From: Siphonodentalium dalli
Taxonomy: Eukaryota > Mollusca > Scaphopoda > Gadilida > Siphonodentaliidae
Assembly: GCA_032622095.1 (NCBI GenBank)
Contig: CP136068.1
Coordinates: forward strand, 120,453,509 to 120,517,508
Length of the DNA stretch: 64,000 nt
Direction of reading: 5' to 3'
Part shown: one piece after another, positions 45,892-55,702 of the stretch
Numbering within the stretch: the first letter of the stretch is position 1
Layout: each line of letters opens with the position of its first letter
Position numbers and translations under genes: made by a program
Notes under the pieces: generated by a model
Told to the model about the DNA's origin: nothing
Database searches by the model: none
What the model saw: only the letters and a program-made list of their open reading frames with translations

Positions 45892-47350
45892 GGGGGGGGG
45901 GGGGGAGGGGGGTAATACAAACTTTGCAGGAAGGTATGCCGGGGTGGGTGGGTGACCCGAGATGCAAAAAACGCGTTTTTTACAACCTCATGCAAGACTT
46001 TTTGTGCCCATATTTGACATTTGTAACAGTTTAAAACATATTACAATAATTTATAACAGCAAAAACACCATATTTATGTTACTGTGACCTCATATGGGCC
46101 TTAGTGGAGATGACATTAAGCTATGGCATCACACTGTTCATCGGTGCATCAAGCCAATCAGTGAATTATTTGCATGTCTATCAACTCATATGATCTGTTA
46201 CTATCACAACACCTAAAATATCCAAGTCTGGCGTTGTGACTGTTTGTCATTTTTGATAACAGACATTGCTCCAGTAGACTAACAAAGGTGTTAAGGCATA
46301 ATGCTAGATAATGGGCTTGACAGACTACTCGAGGAATGGTTAGAAATTATGGAATTGTGTGCATCCTGTACAATGACCTAAGTCTGCATATATAAATAGA
46401 CTAATGCCTAGATCATTGTGTGCATGGAAAAAGAGCGAGCAACTGTCTCAAACATTAATGCGACTGTCAATGGGTAGAAAATATATGTCATCAGTGCATC
46501 AAGCCAATCAGTGAATTATTTGCATTTCTATCAACTCAGATGATCTCTCACAAGACCTAAAGTATCCAAGTCTGGTATAGTGCTCTGACTGCTTGTCATC
46601 AATATCTATATAAATGAGTAGGATCTTTAATGATTTTTTCTCTCGAACCCCTGGATGAGTTCAGCCAACTCGGGGTACCCTGGCGGATGTTATAATATTA
46701 GTTTTTCAAATATTTGGAATTGAAAAAAAAAAAATCGGTTTTATTAAAATGAGCAATGAATTCAATCTAAAAACAAATAAATTAAAACAATATATATAAA
46801 TCAAAATGTTTCAATGATCAAAATGCGCTTGAAGCGCACAAAGGGGCGGCCACTAAATATAGGCTCTCTCTGAGATCAAAATGTCCCACATAGGGGGGGC
46901 CACAGGTATCTCCAACGCTGAATATAGGCTCCCGAAGGGAGCCTATTTCAGCTAGTTTAGTATAATAGACGTAAGTTGCTCCAGTAGACTAACATAAGCG
47001 GTGGAATATGTTAGATAATGGGCTGGTTGACAGACTAATCAGGAAATAGAAATTATGAAATTGTGTGTATCCTGCACAATGACCTCTGTTTACAGATGAT
47101 CAGCAATTTATAAAACTTTTTTTTTCAATTGAAACAGCTTGTGAAACATGTCAAACTGTTATTTTAACTAAATGAGATAATTCCCATTGATATGAGTGAT
47201 ATCAGTAGAGTTTTATACCAAATTTAGTGAAATTTGGGGGGTGGGTGTAAAAAAATTAGGAGTAAGAAATTATGGGTCCCCGAAAATGCCAGATGCAAAA
47301 AAACGGCATACCTTCCTGCAATTTTTTTTAATACCCCCCCCCCCCCCTGA
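45892..47350. mobile_element. Element bounded by inverted G-run/GGAAGGTATGCC ends with internal duplication
   Basis: The left end has a G-run, TAATACAAACTTTGCAGGAA, GGTATGCC; the right end is GGCATACCTTCCTGCA then a C-run at about 47336-47347. Inside, a block at 46141-46250 (GTGCATCAAGCCAATCAGTG) recurs at 46493-46600, and a block at 46266-46390 (TTGCTCCAGTAGACTAACA) recurs at 46975-47090. A 351 bp Helitron sits between the second copies. No coding sequence was recognised. Confidence 0.55.
46605..46955 (+). mobile_element. 351 bp non-autonomous Helitron with recognisable insertion site
   Basis: It starts TCTATATAAATGAGTAGGAT after A46604 and ends in the perfect hairpin AGGCTCCCGAAGGGAGCCT, ATTTCAGCTAG, followed by T46956. 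Insertion between A and T without duplication is the Helitron rule. The flanks on both sides are duplicated sequence; the earlier copies of those flanks (46240-46270) are joined with only about 15 bases between them, acting as an empty-site paralogue. No ORF. Confidence 0.85.
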
Positions 47351-47984
47351 GTCTCGTCAAAATTTCAGCAAATTGGAATTGTGTTTGACTTGCCGTGCAA
47401 ATTGTGACAATGTCGTACACGTACGTTTATAGAGTATCACACCGTTTCGAAATATACTTCTTCGGTTTTAGTGGGACTTTTCGAACTATAACGGTTCAAA
47501 ATTGATATTTTGTTTGCTTAACAATGGCAGCATGATTGTTGCTCTGTTTGCTTGGTATATATCTTAATCTCGTGGGTAAAATGTCGCCGGTAGCAGCGGT
47601 CTTACCGAGTCATCAAGGGAGGTAAACATGTACTGCATGGAGTTTGGCACGACACGTCCAATATTTGAACAGCTGGACAGGCGTACATGTATGATACCCA
47701 CCCCAGTTGGCCCCATATCAGGAACGATAACTCTATCCGAAGTACATGACCTATATTCTATGCAGTACCCCAGTTGGGGTTAGTCTAGACAGTTTACCTA
47801 TATTCTCCACCCACGCATTGCATCATGGTCTATTTGTATAACGGTTGGGCCCGTTGGTTATATCCAGACTTCTCCATATGAATGGTATATTATCTACATG
47901 TATATCACATGATGATCTTGGTGGGGGTAGCTCCAGTCTTGAGTGTTAAAGGGACACTAGGCTCTCACTGGGAGGATAATGTTA

Positions 47985-48130
47985 AAGTGACACTCGCATT
48001 GAAAACTTCAAAAAATTCAAAACTTCAAAAATTTCAAAAATTTCAAAAACTTCAAAAATTCAAAAAACTTCAAATATTTCAAAACAATTAAACAAAAATC
48101 AAATTTTCCAAAAACTTCAAAAAAATTCAG
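47985..48130. repeat. CTTCAAAAATTTCAAAAA low-complexity tract (also 51300-51445 and 53560-53715)
   Basis: Degenerate ~9 bp units (TTCAAAAAT, TTCAAAAAC) run on one strand here and in complement at the two other end regions of the 6.35 kb element. Copy number differs: the third tract has about 18 bases more than the second. Confidence 0.8.
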
Positions 48131-48275
48131 GATTTAGAAAAAAATATGGCTTGTTGCCATTCATCGGAAAGATCTGGGGGTACGGTGGTGAGCGCCACCG
48201 AAAAGAGCAAGTGAGCAAGGGAAAAAAGAGAAAAATAACATGACATGTGGTACATACTACAATTTATTATATTAA

Positions 48276-48803
48276 CTATTCACTGTCACTTTCGTCCGAA
48301 TTGTCATCACTTTCGTCAGATGTGTCATTTGTTTCGTCCATGAACTTTTCTAGCAATGGTCTGTACTTTAATATTGACATTTTCACTGCATCACGATCTT
48401 CAAAACCATTCTTAATATATTTGGCCACTTTATCCATGACATTGTTGTGCAGAGTCCCATTGCGCAGCCACATATTCTTTATTATTGTCCAAGCATAAAC
48501 ATTCATAAATAGCCTCATGCCTTCAGTTTTAAGATCTGTACCTTTAAGGTCCTTGTCAGCTTGTACTTTTGCCTCTTTTTCTGTCGAGCCATTTTCCATA
48601 TACGTTTCCACGTTATCACTCCATGCTTCTTGTGCTTTATCTCTACTCTCATCACACAAACTTTTGAAGTATTCATCTTCATTCGATTTAATATTCTTAT
48701 TCTGACTATCATCCATGTCCTCAGTTAATTTTCGTTTTAACTTATTTTCTTGACACCAGTTTTTTTTTACGTGTCTCTGGACATCATGCTGATCTTCGAA
48801 CAA
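48276..48803 (-). pseudogene. C2H2-linked acidic-tail protein fragment (left copy)
   Basis: The minus-strand frame of 175 codons begins within the C2H2 finger (EDQHDVQRHV), continues through a charged, probably helical region (SRDKAQEAWSDNVETYMENG, LFMNVYAWTIIKNMWL) and ends in an acidic tail (SDESDDNSDESDSE). The upstream part of the same protein (49129-48899) is in another frame because about 7 bases are missing near 48903 relative to the right copies. One extra Lys codon lies in the finger linker. Non-functional as it stands. Confidence 0.7.
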
Positions 48804-48898
48804 AAGCCCACAGTCATTGCAAGGGTACGAGATCTCTTCTCGAATGCCTATGTTTTTATGGTTTTCTTTATTAATTTCATTGATCTCACCAGGTGTCC

Positions 48899-49129
48899 TT
48901 ACGTATAGCCATTATGTTGACCATGGGGCACAATATAATTATATGTCATGCCCTCCCGTTGACCAGGGAGATCTCTGTCATCATATTTCATCTCATTCCG
49001 TTGATCCGGGCTATTGTTGTCATCACATTTCACCACATTCTGTTCATCTGGGTGCTCGCTGTCCTTATGGAGATTATATTTCATGCCATTCCATTCACCC
49101 ATATGTTGGTTCGTGTCCTCTGTTAGCAC
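48899..49129 (-). pseudogene. Linker fragment between ATPase and C2H2 part (left copy)
   Basis: The minus-strand frame contains NQHMGEWNGMKYNLHKD and DDRDLPGQREGMTYN, the same stretch that begins the long frames at 50232 and 52480. A 1-base difference near 49147 puts it out of frame with the ATPase, and the deletion near 48903 puts it out of frame with the zinc-finger tail. Confidence 0.65.
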
Positions 49130-49737
49130 ATTCTGTCGCAGCCGTAATGTGTCCGGGTTGCGGCTTTTAAATCCACCAGTAGGTAACCGTACGGTTCACT
49201 CGTCGCTTCCGAAAACTCTCTCATCATACGTTGAGGGCATTCAGGATACACCTGTCTCGATAATGTTGAAATTAAACCCTTGTCAATTCGGTTATTGAAC
49301 AATACCAAATATTGACAATTTCGTCGTTGCGTCGGATCTTTGTTGTAGTAGAAATTCTTGTTCAAACTTATCAAAGATAAGTTCAAATGGTGACTTCCTT
49401 CGGAATGTAAATCATTAACTCTCTGGTCTTTTGATGAAGTTTGCATCAAGTCATCGAGTACAACTAGATTTTTATACTGGGGGTTGATAAGAGAATCCAA
49501 GTTTGCTGGTATTCCCCGTATAAAGTTGACCTGAGGGGTGACGGTATACTTTATGTCATCATATAGGGGCTGCCAATATTTATAAAACCATATTATTCTG
49601 TCAGGTGCGGGTGATATTTTTGAGGCAGACTTTTGTAGCAAGGTTTTCACAAAGTACGTCTTCCCGCTAGATGTCGGTCCACTTACGCATGCCGTGAATG
49701 GATGGTTGAAGACAAAATATTCATGTATATTGGCCAT
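49123..49737 (-). CDS. P-loop packaging-type ATPase, 204 aa, left copy, longest in the window
   Basis: It starts at the ATG at 49735-49737. Walker A is GPTSSGKT at residues about 20-27, preceded by FNHPFTACVS. Walker B is LVVLDDL at about 92-98. Downstream are NKNFYYNKDPTQRRN, an arginine-rich stretch in the place where a sensor or finger would lie, and CPQRMMREF. These features fit the FtsK/HerA superfamily ATPases that pump DNA into capsids in Polinton-like elements and several large DNA virus groups; such proteins act as multimers at a capsid vertex. The C-terminus differs from the right copies after about residue 192 because one base is missing in a C-run near 49153. Functional state unknown, probably decayed. 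Confidence 0.65.
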   Translation of the reverse strand: MANIHEYFVFNHPFTACVSGPTSSGKTYFVKTLLQKSASKISPAPDRIIWFYKYWQPLYDDIKYTVTPQVNFIRGIPANLDSLINPQYKNLVVLDDLMQTSSKDQRVNDLHSEGSHHLNLSLISLNKNFYYNKDPTQRRNCQYLVLFNNRIDKGLISTLSRQVYPECPQRMMREFSEATSEPYGYLLVDLKAATRTHYGCDRMC

Positions 49738-49793
49738 TGGATCATCAAAGCAGGATGTTATGTCGCTTTGTTGCTGTTTTCCCTGATGGTGTT

Positions 49794-49979
49794 CTAGTAA
49801 CCGGTGTTGTTGTAATGGCTGTTGCTGTCGTTGTTGTTGTGGCTGATGCTTGTTGCTGTTTGTTGCTGCTGCTGTCGTGGTTGTAGGTTGACAAACTCAG
49901 TGTGCTTAGATTGTACATGTCTTTTCAAATCATGGATCCGCCCATACTCACTAGAGCAAATTGAACACTGGTGCTTCAT
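49794..49979 (-). CDS. Small C2H2 zinc-finger protein, 61 aa, polyglutamine
   Basis: The ATG at 49977-49979 opens a frame with one classical C2H2 finger at the N-terminus (CSICSSEYGRIHDLKRHVQS, completed by KH) and then a glutamine/asparagine-rich tail (PRQQQQQTATS, NNNDSNSHYNN). The stop lies 57 bases before the ATPase ATG on the same strand, and reading continues open into the ATPase in another frame, so the finger and ATPase may once have been one protein or two adjacent genes. An identical copy is at 52042-52227. Confidence 0.6.
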   Translation of the reverse strand: MKHQCSICSSEYGRIHDLKRHVQSKHTEFVNLQPRQQQQQTATSISHNNNDSNSHYNNTGY

Positions 49980-50059
49980 TTATACTTGACTAAAATATCT
50001 CGGGGGTATATGGCTTTCCTTTATACAAATGTTCCTTATAACCTCAAATCTGTCCTGTA

Positions 50060-51164
50060 TTGACGTCATTGCAGAATTTCTACTACAACAAAGATCCGAC
50101 GCAACGACGAAATTGTCAATATTTGGTATTGTTCAATAACCCAATTTACAAGGGTTTAATTTCAACATTATCAAGACAGATGTATCCTGAATGCCCTCAA
50201 CGTATGATGCGAGAGTTTTCGGAAGCGACGAGTGAACCGTACGGTTACCTACTCAGTGGTGGATTTAAAAGTCGCAACCCCGGACACATTACGGCTGCGA
50301 CAGAATGTGCTAAAAGAGGACACGAACCAACATATGGGTGAATGGAATGGCATGAAATATAATCTCCATAAAGACAGCGAACACCCAGATGAACAGAATG
50401 TGGTGAAATGTGATGACAACAATAGCCCGGATCAACGGAATGAGATGAAATATGATGACAGAGATCTCCCTGGTCAACGGGAGGGCATGACATATAATTA
50501 TATTGTGCCCCAGGGTCAACATAATGGCTATACTAATGACATAAGGACACCTGGTGAGATCAATGAAATTAATAAAGAAAACCATAAAAACATAGTCATT
50601 CGAGAAGAGATGTCGTACCCTTGCAATGACTGCGGGCTTTTGTTCGAAGATCAGCATGATGTCCAGAGACACGTAAAAAACTGGTGTCAAGAAAATAAGT
50701 TAAAACGAAAATTAACTGAGGACATGGATGATAGTCAGAATAAGATAATTAAATCGAATGAAGATGAATACTTCAAAAGTTTGTGTGATGAGAGTAGAGA
50801 TAAAGCACAAGAAGCATGGAGTGATAACGTGGAAACGTATATGGAAAATGGCTCGACAGAAAAAGAGGCAAAAGTACAAGCTGACAAGGACCTTAAAGGT
50901 ACAGATCTTAAAACTGAAGGCATGGGGCTATTTATGAATGTTTATGCTTGGACAATAATCAAGAATATGTGGCTTCGCAATGGGACTCTGCACAACAGTG
51001 TCATGGATAAAGTGGCCAAATATATAAAGAATAGTTTTGAAGATCGTGATGCAGTGAAAATGTCAATATTAAAGTACAGACCATTGCTAGAAAAGTTCAT
51101 GGACGAAACAAATGACACATCTGACGAAAGTGATGACAATTCGGACGAAAGTGACAGTGAATAG
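50060..51164 (+). pseudogene. ATPase C-terminal half plus C2H2/acidic-tail region, middle copy
   Basis: From about 50084 the plus strand enters the ATPase at NFYYNKDPTQRRN; everything before, including both Walker motifs, is missing. The frame ends at 50339-50341 after a 4-base insertion near 50252 (CTACTCAGTGG). The overlapping long frame, 50232-51164, carries LRLRQNVLKEDTNQHMG, the C2H2 finger (YPCNDCGLLF, VQRHVKNWC) and the acidic tail. The apparent GTG start at 50232 is not a real initiation site. Identical by eye to 52308-53412 apart from one Ser/Gly difference. Confidence 0.7.
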
Positions 51165-51565
51165 TTAATATAATAAATTGTAGTATGTACCACATGTCAT
51201 GTTATTTTTCTCTTTTTTTCCTTGCTCACTTGCTCTTTTCGGTGGCGCTCACCACCGTACCCCAGATCTTTCCGATGAATGGCAACAAGCCATATTTTTG
51301 ACTAAATCCTGAATTTTGTTTAATTTTTGAAGTTTTTGGAAAATTTGATATTTTTTTTAAATTTGTTAAATTTGTGAAGTTATTGAAATTTTTGAAATTT
51401 GTTGAAATTTTGAAATTTTTGAAATTTTTGAAGTTTTGAATTTTTCAATGCGAGTGTCACTTTAACATTATCCTCCCAGTGAGAGCATAGTGTCCCTTTA
51501 ACATTCAAGACTGAAGCTACCCCCACCGAGATCATCATGTGATATACATGTAGATAATATACCAT

Positions 51566-51985
51566 TCATATGGAGAAGTCTGGATATTTGTTGTAGTAGA
51601 AATTCTTGTTCAAACTTATCAAAGATAAGTTCAAATGGTGACTTCCTTCGGAATGTAAATCATTAACTCTCTGGTCTTTTGATGAAGTTTGCATCAAGTC
51701 ATCGAGTACAACTAGATTTTTATACTGGGGGTTGATAAGAGAATCCAAGTTTGCTGGTATTCCCCGTATAAAGTTGACCTGAGGGGTGACGGTATACTTT
51801 ATGTCATCATATAGGGGCTGCCAATATTTATAAAACCATATTATTCTGTCAGGTGCGGGTGATATTTTTGAGGCAGACTTTTGTAGCAAGGTTTTCACAA
51901 AGTACGTCTTCCCGCTAGATGTCGGTCCACTTACGCATGCCGTGAATGGATGGTTGAAGACAAAATATTCATGTATATTGGCCAT
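51566..51985 (-). pseudogene. P-loop ATPase N-terminal half, second copy, truncated at the tandem junction
   Basis: It starts at the equivalent ATG (51983-51985) with both Walker motifs (GPTSSGKT, LVVLDDL) and is identical in reading to the first copy through NKNFYYNK, where the sequence jumps at 51587/51588 to the element's end region. The last few codons are junction sequence. Confidence 0.75.
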
Positions 51986-52041
51986 TGGATCATCAAAGCA
52001 GGATGTTATGTCGCTTTGTTGCTGTTTTCCCTGATGGTGTT

Positions 52042-52227
52042 CTAGTAACCGGTGTTGTTGTAATGGCTGTTGCTGTCGTTGTTGTTGTGGCTGATGCTTG
52101 TTGCTGTTTGTTGCTGCTGCTGTCGTGGTTGTAGGTTGACAAACTCAGTGTGCTTAGATTGTACATGTCTTTTCAAATCATGGATCCGCCCATACTCACT
52201 AGAGCAAATTGAACACTGGTGCTTCAT
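52042..52227 (-). CDS. Small C2H2 zinc-finger protein, second copy
   Basis: Identical in translation to 49794-49979: one C2H2 finger followed by a Q/N-rich tail, in the second 2.25 kb unit. Its position relative to the ATPase fragment is the same. Confidence 0.6.
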   Translation of the reverse strand: MKHQCSICSSEYGRIHDLKRHVQSKHTEFVNLQPRQQQQQTATSISHNNNDSNSHYNNTGY

Positions 52228-52307
52228 TTATACTTGACTAAAATATCTCGGGGGTATATGGCTTTCCTTTATACAAATGTTCCTTATAACCTCAAATCTG
52301 TCCTGTA

Positions 52308-53412
52308 TTGACGTCATTGCAGAATTTCTACTACAACAAAGATCCGACGCAACGACGAAATTGTCAATATTTGGTATTGTTCAATAACCCAATTTACAAG
52401 GGTTTAATTTCAACATTATCAAGACAGATGTATCCTGAATGCCCTCAACGTATGATGCGAGAGTTTTCGGAAGCGACGAGTGAACCGTACGGTTACCTAC
52501 TCAGTGGTGGATTTAAAAGTCGCAACCCCGGACACATTACGGCTGCGACAGAATGTGCTAAAAGAGGACACGAACCAACATATGGGTGAATGGAATGGCA
52601 TGAAATATAATCTCCATAAAGACAGCGAACACCCAGATGAACAGAATGTGGTGAAATGTGATGACAACAATAGCCCGGATCAACGGAATGAGATGAAATA
52701 TGATGACAGAGATCTCCCTGGTCAACGGGAGGGCATGACATATAATTATATTGTGCCCCAGGGTCAACATAATGGCTATACTAATGACATAAGGACACCT
52801 GGTGAGATCAATGAAATTAATAAAGAAAACCATAAAAACATAGTCATTCGAGAAGAGATGTCGTACCCTTGCAATGACTGCGGGCTTTTGTTCGAAGATC
52901 AGCATGATGTCCAGAGACACGTAAAAAACTGGTGTCAAGAAAATAAGTTAAAACGAAAATTAACTGAGGACATGGATGATAGTCAGAATAAGATAATTAA
53001 ATCGAATGAAGATGAATACTTCAAAAGTTTGTGTGATGAGAGTAGAGATAAAGCACAAGAAGCATGGAGTGATAACGTGGAAACGTATATGGAAAATGGC
53101 TCGACAGAAAAAGAGGCAAAAGTACAAGCTGACAAGGACCTTAAAGGTACAGATCTTAAAACTGAAGGCATGGGGCTATTTATGAATGTTTATGCTTGGA
53201 CAATAATCAAGAATATGTGGCTTCGCAATGGGACTCTGCACAACAGTGTCATGGATAAAGTGGCCAAATATATAAAGAATGGTTTTGAAGATCGTGATGC
53301 AGTGAAAATGTCAATATTAAAGTACAGACCATTGCTAGAAAAGTTCATGGACGAAACAAATGACACATCTGACGAAAGTGATGACAATTCGGACGAAAGT
53401 GACAGTGAATAG
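52308..53412 (+). pseudogene. ATPase C-terminal half plus C2H2/acidic-tail region, right copy
   Basis: Same organisation as 50060-51164 at an offset of 2248 bp, including the 4-base insertion and the missing Walker region, so the damage predates the tandem duplication. The frame 52480-53412 ends with the acidic tail SDESDDNSDESDSE. It forms the inner part of the right inverted arm and pairs with 48276-49340. Confidence 0.7.
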
Positions 53413-54039
53413 TTAATATAATAAATTGTAGTATGTACCACATGTCATGTTATTTTTCTCTTTTTTCCCTTGCTCACTTGCTCTTTTCGGTGGCGCTCAC
53501 CACCGTACCCCAGATCTTTCCGATGAATGGCAACAAGCCATATTTTTGACTAAATCCTGAATTTTGTTTAATTTTTGAAGTTTTTGGAAAATTTGATTTT
53601 TTTTTGAAATTTGTTAAATTTGTGAAGTTATTGAAATTTTTGAAGTTTTTGAAATTTGTTGAAATTTTGAAATTTTTGAAGTTTTTGAAATTTTTGAAGT
53701 TTTGAATTTTTCAATGCGAGTGTCACTTTAACATTATCCTCCCAGTGAGAGCATAGTGTCCCTTTAACATTCAAGACTGAAGCTACCCCCACCGAGATCA
53801 TCATGTGATATACATGTAGATAATATACCATTCATATGGAGAAGTCTGGATATAACCAACGGGTCATGTCCGGACATGCCCAACCGGTATACAAATAGAC
53901 CATGATGCAATGCGCGGGTGGAGAATATAGGTAAACTGTCTAGACTAACCCCAACTGGGGTACTGCAGAGAATATAGGTCATGTACTTCGGATAGAGTTA
54001 TCGTTCCTGATCTGGGACAACTGGGGTGGGTATCATCAC

Positions 54040-54301
54040 ACTTCCTAATGGCGCTTTCGGCGCGCGCCGAAAGCGACAAAAAGTGCGCCATTAGTAACGC
54101 GCCGAAAGCGACAAAAAGTGCGCTATTAGTGCATGTTTCGTAATGGCGCACATTTTGTCGCTTGTTGCGCTTTCGACTCACCGAAACATGCGCTAATATC
54201 GCACTGTTTGTCGCTTTCGGCGCGTTACTAATGGCGCACTATTTGTCGCTCTCGGCGCGCGCCGAAAGCGCCATTAGGAAGTGGCCCTAATAGTATTCCA
54301 T
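54040..54301. repeat. GCGC palindrome array, second copy, 5' trimmed
   Basis: CACTTCCTAATGGCGCTTTC through GCGCCATTAGGAAGTG, then GGCCCTAATAGTATTCCAT on the right only. The interior words (GGCGCGCGCCGAAAGCGACA, AGTGCGCCATTAGTAACGCG) match 37741-38215. The left outer ~20 bp is missing where the 6.35 kb element begins. Confidence 0.85.
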
Positions 54302-54309
54302 ATAAATGG

Positions 54310-54690
54310 CAAATTTTTACCCCACGTAATATTTACGCCCGATTTTTGAAAAGCTGGACAGGCGTATGTGGCATAGTTTGTGATTTCTAGATGGACTAGT
54401 AGCGGCACAAGAAGAATCCATTAGGATAGCCCCGTGGCTGCTTTGATTATGCCTATACATGGTTGATTTAGCAACGAAATGTGACATTGTTTTGACCCCA
54501 CGCAAGACTTATACGCCAAATATTTGAATAGTTGGACGAGCGTATGTGACCTATTTGTTATTTGTGGCTGGACCAATGGAGTCAGAAGAAGAATCCACAA
54601 TGATAGCCCAGTGGCTGCTATGGTGGTTATGCCAACGCATCCGATTTAGCAACGAAAAATTAACTTTTTTCATTATTTTGACAAATCAAC
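54310..54690. repeat. ~172 bp satellite, two units in flipped orientation
   Basis: Units share AAAGCTGGACAGGCGTATGT, CACAAGAAGAATCCA, AGTGGCTGCT and GATTTAGCAACGAAA with the 44.8-45.6 kb array. The satellite therefore lies on both sides of the 6.35 kb element. Confidence 0.8.
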
Positions 54691-55690
54691 ACTTAGTTGC
54701 GGGTTGTGATGACATATCTAACTCAGACTGCCTGTATGGTCACGCTGTCACTCCATGGTGGTGAATTGGGGGGGGGGGGGGGTTCATGCACATGCAATCT
54801 AGAATATGTGTATTTCTTACAAGCATTTCAATCATTGTCGACGTTACGATGATTTGTACGTCGTTTGGCATTGGGTAATGGTTTTGAGTATGTAGGTTGA
54901 CCGACTATAACAGGCCTACATGTATATGCGTAATTGTTTATGCAGTGTCCAACGTTTTATAATGTATCAAACTCATCGACATAACTCTCTTGTTTTCCCT
55001 GTGGTATATTTTAAATTCCGAGTCGTACTATTTTTCGCTCTGGTTTAAATTTGCGCACCGACGGATGCGCGAAAAATAGTACAGCGCGAATTTAAATACT
55101 TGTAAGGTATTGCCATTTGGACGTCGAAGTTTCCTGGAGGCATGTCGGTGGTGCTGATGTTTGATGGACGGGTTATATTGGCAGTTGCTGTGGTTCCGTC
55201 TATTGACATTAATTTTTGGATGTCGAAGTTTGCTGGAGGCTTGTCGGTGGTGCTGATGGTTACACTGGTGTAAATATGGTTCGGAGTGACATCTATAGCG
55301 GATATATATAGGAGAGAATAACATAGACACTGGGCCCTGATTGGTCAATAGCATTGTGTGTCTTTTGCATAAAAAAAATCATCACACCTCTTCCCTATGA
55401 TTTTCCATAGGTAAAATAGCCATTGGTACAGGAATTAACCCTTTGTAGTGAAGTTTGAATTTTTTTGGTGTGGTCTAAAATATGACAGTATTTTTATGCG
55501 GTTCTGACACTAGTTACGAAACACAATATTTAAATGCGAATTCCCTGCTAGACGGACGATGATTTTTTTTAGTAAAACGTTTCCCCAAATGTCAATTTTT
55601 CAGATTTAACGAACATTTTGGACCAAAATTTATATTGCCAACAGCATACGCTAAAACGTTAGCACTGAGGCCTATGGAAAACATTTACAC
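54691..55690. repeat. Intergenic sequence with a ~110 bp direct duplication
   Basis: GGACGTCGAAGTTTCCTGGA (about 55118) and GGATGTCGAAGTTTGCTGGA (about 55217), each followed by GGYRTGTCGGTGGTGCTGAT, form two direct units. A short hairpin, GTACTATTTTTCGC with its complement near 55070, lies just before. No gene. Confidence 0.5.
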
Positions 55691-55702
55691 CAGTGTAACC
55701 TG

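Larger units (their letters stand above)
47691..54036. mobile_element. 6.35 kb inverted-repeat element carrying packaging-type ATPase and C2H2 genes
   Basis: The left end ATGATACCCACCCCAGTTG and right end CAACTGGGGTGGGTATCAT are inverted copies, and homology extends inward for more than 1.6 kb through a TTAAAGGGACACTA motif, an AAACTTCAAAAATTTC-type tract and coding sequence. In the middle, a 2248 bp unit (49340-51587) is directly repeated (51588-53853, 18 bp longer in its low-complexity tract). Each unit holds an ATPase N-terminal half and a C2H2 frame on the minus strand and the ATPase-linked C-terminal frame on the plus strand. The ATPase resembles the FtsK/HerA-type genome-packaging ATPases of Polinton/Maverick and related virus-like elements, but no DNA polymerase, integrase or capsid gene is visible, so assignment to that group is inference. 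All copies appear broken. Confidence 0.75.

Noticed and set aside
47946-47995. TTAAAGGGACACTA motif as a separate MITE
   Set aside because: It looks like a MITE end, but no matching opposite end was found within the arm; it is kept as part of the 6.35 kb element.
50232-51164. Treating the 310-codon frame as an intact gene
   Set aside because: It opens at a GTG, not an ATG, and its upstream part lies in another frame within the ATPase; it is the downstream part of a broken gene.
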